From: Chrysophaeum taylorii
Taxonomy: Eukaryota; Sar; Pelagophyceae; Pelagomonadales; Pelagomonadaceae
Direction: 5' to 3'
Assembly (NCBI GenBank): GCA_029834535.1
Contig: JAQMWT010000035.1
Span: 1-64,000 of the forward strand
DNA: 64,000 bases
The notes beneath the pieces are model-generated. The model was not told where the DNA came from, ran no database searches, and was given only the letters and a program-made list of their open reading frames with translations. The position numbers were made by a program, and so were the translations under genes. Below are positions 46,401 to 52,481 of the stretch, piece by piece (the stretch's first letter is position 1; each line of letters begins with the position of its first letter).

Positions 46401-49361
46401 CGTCGGCGCACCCGAAGGCGCACTGCTGGGCGTCGAGGATGGCTGAGCAGTTGGCAGAAACGTCGGCGAGCCAGAGGGTGCCACCGACGGGCTCGCCGTT
46501 GGCGTGGCAGTCGGAGGGACTGTCGGGGCACTCGAAGGCATGGAAGACGGAAGCGCCGAAGGGGCCGCGGTCGGGTTTCCTGAGGGCACGATCGAAGGCA
46601 TCGTACTTGGTGTCGAGGATGGCTGTGGCGACGGCGACGCTGATGGCGAGCTGGTCGGCAAGGTCGACGGAGGTGCTGTCGGATCACTCGATGGGGTCGA
46701 CGACGGGGTGGATGACGGAGGCGTCGTCGGCGATCCAATCGGTGCCCCCGACGGCAACACCGAGGGTGCGGCCGTCGGAGTGGCGGTGGGCGCGGTCGTC
46801 GGCCCCAGGCTCGGCGAAGCCGACGGCGCGCTGCTCGGTGTCGACGAAGGTTGCGCAGAAGGCATCGAGCTCGGCGCTCCCGAAGGTGCTGACGTCGGGA
46901 TCGCGCTAGGCCGCGCGGTTGGCGTCGCCGTCGGCGCGCCACTCGGGGCGCTGCTCGGTAAGTGCGAAGGCTGCGCAGACGGCGGAACTGTCGGCGCTCC
47001 CGTCGGTGCCGCCAACGGCAACATCGAGGGTGCGGCCGTCGGAGTGGCGGTGGGCGCGGACGTCGGCCCGAGGCTCGGCGACGCCGACGGCGCGCTTCTC
47101 GGTGTCGACGAAGGTTGCGCAGAAGGCATCGAGCTCGGCGCTCCCGAAGGTGCTGACGTCGGGATCGCGCTAGGCCGCGCGGTTGGAGTCGCCGTCGGCG
47201 CGCCACTCGGGGCGCTGCTCGGTAAGTGCGAAGGCTGCGCAGACGGCGGAACTGTCGGCGCTCCCGTCGGTGCCGCCAACGGCAACATCGAGGGTGCGGC
47301 CGTCGGAGTAGCGGTGGGCGGGGACGTCGGCCCGAGGCTCGGCGACGCCGACGGCGCGCTGCTCGGCGTCGACGAAGGTTGCGCAGAAGGCATCGAGCTC
47401 GGCGCTCCCGAAGGTGCTGACGTCGGGATCGCGCTAGGCTGCGCAGTTGGCGTCGCCGTCGGTGCGCCACTCGGGGCGCTGCTCGGTAAGTGCGAAGGCT
47501 GCGCAGACGGCGGAACTGTCGGCGCTCCCGTCGGTGCCGCCGACGGCAACATCGAGGGTGTGGCCGTCGGAGTGGCGGTGGGCGGGGACGTCGGCCCGAG
47601 GCTCGGCGACGCCGACGGCGCGCTTCTCGGTGTCGACGAAGGGTGCGCAGAAGGCATCGAGCTCGGCGCTCCCGAAGGTGCTGACGTCGGGATCGCGCTA
47701 GGCCGCGCGGTTGGAGTCGCCGTCGGCGCGCCACTCGGGGCGCTGCTCGGTAAGTGCGAAGGCTGCGCAGACGGCGGAACTGTCGGCGCTCCCGAAGGCG
47801 CGGTGCTCGGCAACGCGGAAGGTTCGGCCGTCGGGGTGGAGCTGGGCGCCGCCGTCGGTATCGGGCTCGGCTCGCCCGAAGGCCGCGGCGACGGAGCGGC
47901 CGACGGCGCGGCCGACGGCGCCGAGATCGGCACCTTCGAGGGTGCTGTTATCGGAGTGGCACTGGGCGCCCCCGACGGCGCGGGCGTCGAGGCGCCGGTC
48001 GGCGCACTGCTCGGCGTCGAAGAAGGCCGCGCGGAAGGCTCGACCGTAGGCTCGCCAGTTGGCGCTGCCGTCGGAATCAGGGTCGGCAATCCGCTCGGCG
48101 CACTGCTCGGTACCAAAGAAGGCCGCGAAGAAGGCGCAAATGTCGGCGCCCCCGTCGGCGCCCCCGTCGGCGCCCCCGTCGGCGCCCCCGTCGGCACCCC
48201 CGTCGGCGCCCCCGTTGGCACGAAGCGGACTTGTTCGTCGAGGACGTCCTGAACTCTGGACGTGTTAATTCGCCGCAGCGATTCGGCGGCGGTCGAAACG
48301 CGGCAATTCAAACCATCGTTCTGGTTGGTGACCGGGGACGCCAGAATAAAACCGAGGAGAGGACGTTGGCAGTTGTCGCACCTGCGGTCGCAGACTTTGA
48401 GTTCGGAGGTGGTGTCACCGATGTCGTTCCAGTAATCCTCGCAATAACTCGCGTCGACGGGGAGGCTGAGGTCGTAGTGTCCGTCTCCGTTATTACTGGT
48501 GCACATGGCGCGGAGGGCCGTGCCGTTGTTGTCGTACAAGGTAAAACATGCGCCCGCCTTGTCAAAATTGTGGCTGTCGAGCCATCCGTCCGGGCCGACG
48601 ACGTTGAGTCCGTAAATCCACAGATACCTCTGGGGAATGCCTTCGAGCGACGTGGCGACGACGAGCAACGCGTTTAATCCATTGCTCAGCCCGAGCACAA
48701 AGCTGGGGCTTGGATCCGCCGAGCCCTCGAGAATGCAGGGCCCGAACTCGCAATCGTTGCGCTGGAGGTCCATGAGATCGAAAAAATTTCCGGGATTCTC
48801 GTCCGGAACTTGAATTCGGTACGGCGTTTGGACGACGATTCCGTCCGTGTCGACTCTCCTGACAGCGAACAATCGGTACAAAGTGCTGCTGCTGGTGAAC
48901 CCCGTTCCGTAGAGATACGTCGTGTTTACGATCGTCGCGGCGTACGCCGCGACCTTGAGGCTATTGGTATTGCAGGATAGCGTATCGTTGTCGAATCGAC
49001 ACAAATATCTTTGGGTGCCGTCGGGGAATTGAAAGGCTGCGTAGGGAAAATTTTCGCCGTTCTCGAAGTACATCGCGGCGGCGTTCACTTTAACCGGGAC
49101 ACCGAGACTCGACGACCGGAGCTTTGTCAAAATCTGAACAGTAATGTAGTCTCCCGTCACGACATCCATTCGCCGTAGGAAAACCGGATCGTCGTTGCTG
49201 GTCGTTTCTCGGAGAATCTGGAGCGGTCTGTCGAGTAACGTGTTGTTGCAGTCGAAGGGCTCGACGTCGTTCCACGTCCTCGCCCAGGCGGGCGCGACGT
49301 ACAGAATCAGCAGCGCGAGCATGAAAGCGAACGTGTCGGGAAATATCGCAAGAATTGCCAC
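34416..49361 (-). CDS. Giant secreted, stalked multi-pass membrane protein (4981 aa)
   Basis: One uninterrupted frame. Residues 1-27 are a signal peptide (hydrophobic FMLALLILYVAPAWA). Residues 28 to about 380 form a Cys-containing ectodomain with several N-x-S/T sites. About 382-3130 is a stalk of tetrapeptides of the form xPS(S/A/T) or xPT(A/S), very likely O-glycosylated and extended. About 3131-4317 are five modules of about 236 residues with a conserved Cys pattern (CDECQQC), NTTASLTF and FVLTVYDLD, probably beta-rich and adhesive. A sixth, different domain follows (4318-4420). A second stalk of TMSPA-type units covers about 4424-4690, and from about 4714 come four or five hydrophobic segments and an acidic cytoplasmic tail. 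Giant proteins of this kind with PSSAPS stalks are known from stramenopile genomes, mostly without known function; a cell-surface or adhesion role is inference. Large tandem duplications shaped it. No introns are evident. Confidence 0.85.
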   Translation of the reverse strand: MAILAIFPDTFAFMLALLILYVAPAWARTWNDVEPFDCNNTLLDRPLQILRETTSNDDPVFLRRMDVVTGDYITVQILTKLRSSSLGVPVKVNAAAMYFENGENFPYAAFQFPDGTQRYLCRFDNDTLSCNTNSLKVAAYAATIVNTTYLYGTGFTSSSTLYRLFAVRRVDTDGIVVQTPYRIQVPDENPGNFFDLMDLQRNDCEFGPCILEGSADPSPSFVLGLSNGLNALLVVATSLEGIPQRYLWIYGLNVVGPDGWLDSHNFDKAGACFTLYDNNGTALRAMCTSNNGDGHYDLSLPVDASYCEDYWNDIGDTTSELKVCDRRCDNCQRPLLGFILASPVTNQNDGLNCRVSTAAESLRRINTSRVQDVLDEQVRFVPTGAPTGVPTGAPTGAPTGAPTGAPTFAPSSRPSLVPSSAPSGLPTLIPTAAPTGEPTVEPSARPSSTPSSAPTGASTPAPSGAPSATPITAPSKVPISAPSAAPSAAPSPRPSGEPSPIPTAAPSSTPTAEPSALPSTAPSGAPTVPPSAQPSHLPSSAPSGAPTATPTARPSAIPTSAPSGAPSSMPSAHPSSTPRSAPSASPSLGPTSPPTATPTATPSMLPSAAPTGAPTVPPSAQPSHLPSSAPSGAPTATPTAQPSAIPTSAPSGAPSSMPSAQPSSTPSSAPSASPSLGPTSPPTATPTAAPSMLPLAAPTGAPTVPPSAQPSHLPSSAPSGAPTATPTARPSAIPTSAPSGAPSSMPSAQPSSTPRSAPSASPSLGPTSAPTATPTAAPSMLPLAAPTGAPTVPPSAQPSHLPSSAPSGAPTATPTARPSAIPTSAPSGAPSSMPSAQPSSTPSSAPSASPSLGPTTAPTATPTAAPSVLPSGAPIGSPTTPPSSTPSSTPSSDPTAPPSTLPTSSPSASPSPQPSSTPSTMPSIVPSGNPTAAPSALPSSMPSSAPTVPPTATPTASPSVAPSGSPTFLPTAQPSSTPSSAPSGAPTPTPSSQPSASPTATPSALPSEVPSATPSATPSSTPSALPSSMPSGAPTVPPTASPTASPTVGPSGSPTGMPSAQPSSTPSSAPSAPPSAPPSAQPTFSPTVAPSATPSTVPSVAPSSTPSSAPSMLPSSTPSNTPTAAPSETPTASPTTTPSVAPTAVPSAKPSSTPSSAPSSSPTAEPTAVPTAQPTAGPTDAPSVPPSAMPSSLPSLTPSSAPSALPSSTPSSAPTASPSAQPTTSPTTLPSSEPTAVPSARPSSTPSSAPSRAPTAAPTVQPTASPTAAPSELPSAMPSAAPSSTPSSCPSWHPSSRPSSAPTTAPSVHPTARPTAAPSSEPTSYPSAQPSSTPSSTPSGAPTAAPTAQPTTSPTAAPSALPSALPSAVPSSTPSSAPSALPSSSPSSAPTAAPSALPTASPTATPSSAPTATPSARPSSMPSGVPSSAPTLAPTACPTTSPTASPSALPSAMPSAVPSASPSSAPSALPSSAPSSSPTATPTAVPSTNPTSAPSESPTAVPSARPSSTPSSVPSSTPTTAPSAQPTACPTSIPSSAPTSYPSAQPSSTPSSTPSGAPTAAPTAQPTTSPTASPSALPSAMPSAVPSSTPSSAPSALPSSSPSSAPTAAPSALPTASPTATPSSAPTATPSARPSSMPSGVPSSAPTLAPTACPTTSPTASPSALPSAMPSAVPSASPSSAPSALPSSAPSSSPTATPTTVPSTNPTAAPSESPTAVPSARPSSTPSSVPSSTPTTAPSAQPTACPTSIPSSAPTSCPSAQPSSTPSSTPSGAPTAAPTAQPTTSPTASPSALPSALPSAVPSSTPSSAPSALPSSSPSSTPTAAPSALPTASPTATPSSAPTATPSARPSSMPSGVPSSAPTLAPTARPTASPTASPSALPSAMPSAVPSASPSSAPSALPSSAPSSSPTATPTTVPSTNPTAAPSESPTAVPSARPSSTPSSVPSSTPTTAPSAQPTACPTSIPSSAPTSCPSAQPSSTPSSTPSGAPTAAPTAQPTTIPTASPSTLPSALPSAVPSSTPSSAPSALPSSSPSSAPTAAPSALPTASPTATPSSAPTATPSARPSSMPSGVPSSAPTLEPTACPTTSPTASPSALPSAMPSAVPSASPSSAPSALPSSAPSSSPTATPTAVPSTNPTSAPSESPTAVPSARPSSTPSSVPSSTPTTAPSAQPTACPTSIPSSAPTSCPSAQPSSTPSSTPSGAPTAAPTAQPTTSPTAAPSALPTAMPSALPSSTPSSAPSALPSSSPSSAPTAAPSALPTASPTATPSSAPTATPSVRPSSMPSGVPSSAPTLAPTARPTASPTASPSALPSAMPSAVPSASPSSAPSALPSSAPSSSPTATPTTVPSTNPTAAPSESPTAVPSARPSSTPSSVPSSTPTTAPSAQPTACPTSIPSSAPTSCPSVKPSSTPSSTPSGAPTAAPTAQPTTSPTAAPSALPSAIPSAIPSSTPSSAPSAVPSSVPSSTPTTAPSALPTARPTATPSSAPTATPSARPSSMPSGVPSSAPTLAPTACPTASPTASPSALPSAMPSAVPSASPSSAPSAQPSSAPSSSPTATPTAVPSTNPTAAPSESPTAVPSARPSSTPSSVPSSTPTTAPSAQPTACPTSIPSSAPTSYPSAQPSSTPSSTPSGAPTAAPTAQPTTSPTASPSALPSAMPSAVPSSTPSSAPSALPSSSPSSAPTAAPSALPTASPTATPSSAPTATPSARPSSMPSGVPSSAPTLAPTACPTTSPTASPSALPSAMPSAVPSASPSSAPSALPSSAPSSSPTATPTTVPSTNPTAAPSESPTAVPSARPSSTPSSVPSSTPTTAPSAQPTACPTSIPSSAPTSCPSAQPSSTPSSTPSGAPTAAPTAQPTTSPTASPSALPSALPSAVPSSTPSSAPSALPSSVPSSTPTTAPSTLPTASPTATPSSAPTAIPSARPSSMPSGVPSSAPTASPSALPSSLPTGAPTAVPSAQPSSTPSRAPTSVPTASPSGAPSTHPTSQPTSLPSAKPSGAPTAAPSLAPSSAPSASPTNRPSVLPSSTPSSVPSAAPSSSPSSAPSFKPISFPSAMPSSSPTPARTPTPSISLSVLPTSAPGPSSMPTLVPPIVPAVGGGIVTAVPTSEMPSFAPAGLIMPSSAPSGWSACEDIKNDVEIGPSQLVENNLNGLGPRYGDDQILKFDGVFEDVDLTVSAISYEASNSSFNGKLGEFGQINVAANTTASLEFRFGEELTKFVLTIYDLDQDKRQKERLCVDLAEFDEYVVGESTLDIAHVSRACDGSEGNSVTFTSTQPGYLCDNPTSSELEPVTCAECEQCTTENEDEFPINQGSRAVLLAFERTQTVRIYFTVLCTAECTRKDGRPRGRNFLFGGQSSLCAWPTPAPTTAAAVPTLVPWDPCVSVEDDPEIQRATLTSNNLGGQGPRAGEAAMTFSGVMDGVDLVVTASSEYRAANSSFNGKWQGEFAQINVAANTTASLTFEFSEELTDFVLTVYDLDVDNRQIEQLCVSADAYVLRETTSIVTEDADCGRLFTATAPGFLCDNPTEDLTLITCDECQQCNSENEYLFPIDLSERAVMIGFEKAKAFDIALTVLCDDDCEGRGRNFLFGGQSSLCAWPTPAPTTAAAVPTLVPWDPCVSVEDDPEIQRATLTSNNLGGQGPRAGEAAMTFSGVMDGVDLVVTASSEYRAANSSFNGKWQGEFAQINVAANTTASLTFEFSEELTDFVLTVYDLDVDNRQIEQLCVSADAYVLRETTSIVTEDADCGRLFTATAPGFLCDNPTEDLTLITCDECQQCNSENEYLFPIDLSERAVMIGFEKAKAFDIALTVLCDDDCEGRGRNFLFGGQSSLCAWPTPAPTTAAAVPTLVPWDPCVSVEDDPEIQRATLTSNNLGGQGPRAGEAAMTFSGVMDGVDLVVTASSEYRAANSSFNGKWQGEFAQINVAANTTASLTFEFSEELTDFVLTVYDLDVDNRQIEQLCVSADAYVLRETTSIVTEDADCGRLFTATAPGFLCDNPTEDLTLITCDECQQCNSENEYLFPIDLSERAVMIGFEKAKTFDIALTVLCDDDCEGRGRNFLFGGQSSLCAWPTPAPTTAAAVPTLVPWDPCVSVEDDPEIQRATLTSNNLGGQGPRAGEAAMTFSGVMDGVDLVVTASSEYRAANSSFNGKWQGEFAQINVAANTTASLTFEFSEELTDFVLTVYDLDVDNRQIEQLCVSADAYVLRETTSIVTEDADCGRLFTATAPGFLCDNPTEDLTLITCDECQQCNSENEYLFPIDLSERAVMIGFEKAKTFDIALTVLCDDDCEGRGRNFLFGGQSSLCAWPTPAPTTTRLQYNASDSLTLTTDLTWVNLTGALCVSGDPCASRVETFAKGVYELKNRTTTLDFGYELPENLPPGTYRYVYWIFSSSQRRLSTGFATIPAVISSDSFDVYWAPSSCPTITMAPSMTVAPSMNAAPARTMAPARTMSPARTMSPARTMSPATTMSPATTMSPATTMSPATTMSPAISSSTMAPARTISPAISSSTMAPAITVTPAITMAPAVTMVPAVAMAPAVTMAPTVSVAPIASEAPMVEPSGTSSPTVTMGPSITPSPTLFPSVIISVPASASPSASASPTETFSPTLTPSMTSSPSTTLSSSLSDSPRKTFSPAVVPSTTTTFSPTETFSPSTTSVPTFAPSTMAALFSSPTIVDDRSSSTQTVVSRSKSKKSQSFRDTSLSSKRQEPCLVFVAVATVGALLVAIYYGQYFLVIASLDAALNMLFACAEFPKIHGVVAIALMVPRVLLAPFRAKPWPLWVVSATHTAWDHRSRTASATVFFATCGQLGTKLFAWRNVLAVVGIATNFFVIVAALYALWWYSGEKKRFDSAEFERKKCSCVDSSSGELEFEYDDGSRLETGEGLAKDDKTCEAGLGSSIDARPTDTIAHISIADDEEEPARPHERATSSDRATDTIASISITEAPDKEEKATPNRASFLAKPWGTSPRQPWARTEHSP
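35878..36015. repeat. 18-bp tandem repeats in the second stalk
   Basis: The unit gccggcgacatcgtcgtc and close variants occur about seven times, encoding six-residue TMSPAT/TMSPAR units on the minus strand. A related pair with catcgtcgacgacgatatcg precedes them. Confidence 0.9.
36410..39970. repeat. Five tandem 708-bp modules
   Basis: Exact 708-bp spacing: the same sequence recurs at 37031, 37739, 38447 and 39155. Four units (36410 to about 39240) are almost identical, including silent positions. The fifth (about 39240-39970), which is N-terminal-most in the protein, has diverged clearly in sequence while keeping the Cys pattern. This points to recent amplification or gene conversion of the four. 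Confidence 0.95.
40430..45420. repeat. Higher-order tandem repeat, about eight 648-bp units
   Basis: The landmark ggtgtgctgctcggcgt recurs at 40813, 41461, 42109, 42757, 43405, 44053, 44701 and 45349, always 648 bp apart. Each unit encodes 216 residues (54 tetrapeptides) of the stalk. Units differ by a few percent, with alternating variants shared between non-adjacent units, as expected from unequal crossing-over. Confidence 0.95.
46780..47830. repeat. Second higher-order repeat, about four 264-bp units
   Basis: Landmarks recur 264 bp apart (for example at 46919, 47183, 47447 and 47711), each encoding 88 stalk residues. This array is N-terminal to the 648-bp array in the protein, and the two are separated by non-repeating tetrapeptides. 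Confidence 0.9.
48144..48216. repeat. Perfect 12-bp repeats at the stalk start
   Basis: gtcggcgccccc repeated about six times, encoding (PTGA)n on the minus strand. It is the simplest form of the tetrapeptide that builds the whole stalk. Confidence 0.9.
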
Positions 49362-49569
49362 GCAACGCAGAACGGTCGGCGCCGTTTGCCACGAGGCCTG
49401 GGTTTGTATACATTATGTTCATAAGAAGAAGCTTTTGGGGGGGGAAGGGGAGGTCCCAAAATGATTTTTTCCTCTACCTGTGGCGGGCGAGCGGTGGTAA
49501 AAGGGCGAGCCACACTGCATACGATTCTTGAACTTGGAACGATGCCAAAGGATTTGTTCAACCAGACTT
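49362..49569. promoter_or_regulatory. Upstream region of the giant gene
   Basis: About 200 bp between the giant gene's ATG and the 3' part of the next minus-strand frame. It includes a G-rich run (ggggggggaaggggaggtccc at about 49437) and no clear TATA box in either direction. It presumably holds the giant gene's promoter and 5' UTR; this is positional inference. Confidence 0.3.
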
Positions 49570-50100
49570 AATATTAAGAACCGGCCTTTTTTTTTTCCGT
49601 CTTCGTCGTCGTCGTCGTCGTCGTCATTCTCGTCCTCCAGCTCGGCGTCCGGGCCTAGCAAACGCCCATGCCGGTGGCGGCCGACTGACTGGACCGCGCT
49701 GAGGGTGTCCGGTTTGGCCGCGACGGCGTCCTGCAGGGCCTTAACGCGGGCCGCTTTGTCTGTCAGTCTGTCAGTCTGTCAGTCTGTCTGTCTGTCTGTC
49801 TGTCTGACTGACTGACCCCTGAGCTCGGCCACGCCCAAGTAGCGGCCCTAGTTGGAGGTGATCTCGCGGACCGTGATCTTTCTGACGTCGTTGCCCTTGG
49901 ACTTGAGTTTGGCGACATTTAAAGACTGGCCTGCTGCGCTTTCTTTTTCGACTTTCTCTCTTTTTTTTTTTTTTTTTTCCGACGCGAGCTTCTGGCACTT
50001 CGAGCGGTCTTCCTGGATATAGTTCTTCTTGTTTGCGTCGCGAAGACCGCGTTTTGTTTCTTCACTTGTTGTCTTCGGGTACGACACGAGAAGTTTTGAC
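49570..50100 (-). CDS. Unidentified Lys-rich protein with acidic C-terminus, likely spliced
   Basis: Minus-strand reading from about 50090 gives a hydrophilic stretch (TSEETKRGLRDANKKNY, then a poly-Lys run, then KSKGNDVRKITVREITS). After a TCTG/TCAG microsatellite come protein-like codons (ARVKALQDAVAAKPDTL) and an Asp/Glu run ending DEDGKKKGRF. Charge blocks of this type are common in nuclear or ribosome-biogenesis proteins, but I recognise no family. A stop lies between the two halves, so the microsatellite region (about 49750-49850) may be intronic. A tag-like acceptor near 50103 hints at a further upstream exon. A pseudogene is possible. Confidence 0.35.
49602..49625. repeat. (GTC)n microsatellite
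   Basis: Eight GTC-type units that encode the Asp run of the minus-strand acidic tail. Confidence 0.9.
49757..49816. repeat. (TCTG)n/(TCAG)n microsatellite
   Basis: ctgtcagtctgtcagtctgt grading into ctgtctgtctgtctgactgac. It is similar in unit to the TGTC/TGTT tracts that begin the helicase repeats, but none of their flanking sequence is present. Confidence 0.9.
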
Positions 50101-50921
50101 GTCTATTTTCCGGCGGCGGACGCAGGCGCGTTGCGTTACCGGCAACGAAGGGACGAGGCAGGTCGAGGGCACGCTGGCTGTGCGTAGTAGCACTGGTGCT
50201 TTGAAGCGTGCGTATGAGAGCCACGCAGTTCGGAACGGTATGTCGTTGTGAAACAAGCACTCGCGGTCGACGGACAGACGAAGGTGCTAAAATGCTAATC
50301 AGATTTTTGGGTCATCGCGCCGCCAAAGCCATGGAGCCAGCGGTCAGCGTATGGGTATGTGAGAGAGCCTTGGGTCGGCACTTCCTTCCCGAGGCCGCGA
50401 CTTCCGGTTCGGTCGCCGAACAATGGTCTGATTAGTCTGTTCGGGCAAGATGACGTTGGCACAAGAATTTCGTCCCCTAGGCGCCGTCTGACACTGATAT
50501 CGAAGAGGAAGAGCTTCTTCTTCGCGCCAGGTACAGACTTTCGGCCCGAGCACTCGAGCCAAAAACGACGGTTGCTCGAGCTAGGCGACGTATTATCGCG
50601 ACCCCGGCCCGTAATAAAGATAGTAGTTGATTGAAACAAAATAAACCACGCGCCCATAAAACGTGAGAAGTTCGCGGTACGCCGCCATGCGACGTGCTCG
50701 ACTGTTCAGCTCGCCTCCTCCTGCAGCACTCTAGAGATGACAATATCGAGGAGTCGCCGTCCGATGATAAAAACGTTCTCATAAGGTGCTGCTGCCTGAA
50801 TAATAATAATAATAATAATAGTACTATGTCCCGAAACCACCACAGCCTGAGGAGGAGCAGCATTGCATTGCATTGCATTCCATTCCATTCCATTCCATTC
50901 ACCAGGGCGTCGAGATTGTCC
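50101..50921. other. Intergenic stretch with two microsatellites
   Basis: Contains an (AAT)n tract at about 50799-50820 and a pentanucleotide tract at about 50862-50899 (gcattgcattgcattccatt and on). The short frames here are not convincing. The right part would be the 3' flank of THOC3. Confidence 0.5.
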
Positions 50922-52013
50922 TCACTGCGGAGGGGGAACCTTGAAGAGCTTGATGAAAGTGGTGTCGGGCGCCGGGGCCGGGGCGGTCGCGGTCCCCGTC
51001 GACCCTGCCTTGGTGTCGAGGGCGTAGGCTAACAAAAGGCTGGAGGGGTGCCAAGCCAGGGAGTTCATAGCACAGGGCGCCTCGAGTTTATACGCCAAGT
51101 CTCCAGTTTCGGTCTCGGCGATATCGATTCCCGGGTCGTACGCAGAGCTGGCCAAAAATTCTGCGTCGCGCGAAAAAGCCACACATCTGACGGGGGTAAT
51201 GTGTCGAGCGTTCGTCTTAATGCACGCGAGATTCGGAAGGTCCCAGATAGACACTATCGAGTCTTTAGACCCCACAGCGAGTCTTCCTGCCGGGGCGTCG
51301 ATCGCCAAACAATAGCAATCGTCGGTGTGAGCTCGCATAGTGTACGCTTCGCCGTCCGTAGACAACACTTCGACGGTTCCGTGTTCAGTTGTGAGCAAAA
51401 GGTGCGCGCTGTTGGGGGCCCACACGAACTCGTTGACTTCGTACGAAAATTTCAGCTTCTTCGAAACTTTCCTCGTCGCGACGTCGACCAGACTTACGGA
51501 ATCTTTGACGCCTCCGGTTTCGTCTTTTCCAACGGAAGAACCAACGGCGACCGTCGCGCCGTCGGGCGTCCACGCGATGTTGATGTACTCGTGGCTCACC
51601 TTGAGCTGCCACACGGCCTTCTGCGACCTGACGAGACCCTTAAGCAGGAGGAGGAGCGCGGCGAGGAAAGACACCCACCTGACGTCCCAGAAACGAAGCA
51701 CCTTGTCTGCCGCGAGCGTCGCCAGCGACGTGCTCCCCGTCGGATTCCAGCACAGTTGCACGACGCCGTCGCCCTGGTCGAACTTTTGCGTACATCTCCA
51801 GTCGGTCGTGTTGAAGAGACGCGCGCTCTTGTCATCGCCGCCCGTAGCTAGAAGTGCGCCGTTCGGCGCGAACTGAAGCGAATTGCAGTTTCTCGTGTGG
51901 CCGCTTACGTCTAGGATCTCGCCCTCGGCCCATTTATATTTCGACGCTTCCTTCGGATACAGAATGGAATCACTGAACAGTTCCCATGTCCCGCCCTCCA
52001 TCAGCGACGGCAT
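50922..52013 (-). CDS. THOC3: THO complex subunit 3 (THOC3/TEX1), WD40 protein
   Basis: A seven-bladed WD40 protein collinear with THOC3/TEX1 throughout: HTRNCNSLQFAPNGALLATGGDDKSARLF, then VVQLCWNPTGS and DKVLRFWDVR, then YINIAWTPDGATVAVG (THOC3 has INICWSPDG), FEVNE-like YEVNEFVWAPNS, GRLAVGSKDSIVSIWD, FLASSAYDPGIDIAETETGD and MNSLAWHPSSLLLAYA. The THO/TREX complex couples transcription to mRNA export in the nucleus. Reading straight through gives 363 residues with an odd hydrophobic insert (VSFLAALLLLL) after FWDVR. Removing a 51-bp GT-AG intron (51628-51678) gives FWDVRSQKAVWQ and about 346 residues, the usual THOC3 layout. A single-copy host gene with a normal ATG at 52013. Confidence 0.9.
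   Translation of the reverse strand: MPSLMEGGTWELFSDSILYPKEASKYKWAEGEILDVSGHTRNCNSLQFAPNGALLATGGDDKSARLFNTTDWRCTQKFDQGDGVVQLCWNPTGSTSLATLAADKVLRFWDVRWVSFLAALLLLLKGLVRSQKAVWQLKVSHEYINIAWTPDGATVAVGSSVGKDETGGVKDSVSLVDVATRKVSKKLKFSYEVNEFVWAPNSAHLLLTTEHGTVEVLSTDGEAYTMRAHTDDCYCLAIDAPAGRLAVGSKDSIVSIWDLPNLACIKTNARHITPVRCVAFSRDAEFLASSAYDPGIDIAETETGDLAYKLEAPCAMNSLAWHPSSLLLAYALDTKAGSTGTATAPAPAPDTTFIKLFKVPPPQ
51628..51678 (-). other. 51-bp in-frame intron in THOC3
   Basis: Minus-strand donor gacgtcag|gtgggtgt and acceptor tctcgtcag|gtcgcag. Its length is a multiple of three and it contains no stop, so it hides inside the open frame. The family comparison (DVR followed directly by the next strand) supports removal. 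Confidence 0.8.
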
Positions 52014-52218
52014 GCTATCAACGAGGGTAAGGGACTACTAAGGTTTAGGGGAGAACAACTGCAGTAGGGTCCGAGGATGGATGACGTCATTCACAGTATC
52101 CCCTAACACTCCCCCCAAACCTCCGCCTAAATCTAACAATACATGCCGCGTTTCGCTTAATTGACGTTCAGCCTACAATGCTGTAAAATCCCAAATGTAG
52201 GTTTCTCGGACAATTAAT
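52014..52218. promoter_or_regulatory. THOC3 upstream region
   Basis: Unique, AT-richer sequence upstream of the THOC3 ATG, including gaggatggatgacgtcattc (a palindromic tgacgtca core, like a CRE/bZIP site). It presumably holds the promoter; no TATA box is clear. Confidence 0.35.
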
Positions 52219-52475
52219 AGGGTCGGATAAGAAAACGAGACTAGCCCGCGCCGCAACGACGGGTCCTACAACGCGTGGGCTTTTTCCTTTTTTTGTGTGA
52301 GGGGACGAAAGGATGCCGACTTCACTATGGGGACTAGTTCCATCGCGACGATCTCGCGGCGTGGCGGCACATACTGCTTGAGTACAAATGAACATAGCTC
52401 AGCGATCCGTTGAGTATGTCTTAGTACAAACTGAAACATAGTTAACGGCTCGTACGAACTTTCTTATCCGACCCT
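52219..52475. mobile_element. 257-bp MITE with perfect 16-bp inverted ends
   Basis: agggtcggataagaaa at 52219-52234 is matched exactly in inverse at 52460-52475 (tttcttatccgaccct). There is no coding content, and size and ends fit a non-autonomous DNA transposon. It touches the 3' end of the minus-oriented helicase repeat E, whose usual ggcctgcacttg end is cut to ggcctgca. The superfamily is not determined because no clear target duplication is seen. Confidence 0.75.
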
Positions 52476-52481
52476 GACTGC

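Noticed and set aside
50477-50902. 141-codon minus frame with poly-Leu runs
   Set aside because: The hydrophobic runs are translations of AAT and CATTC microsatellites; no start context or homology visible.
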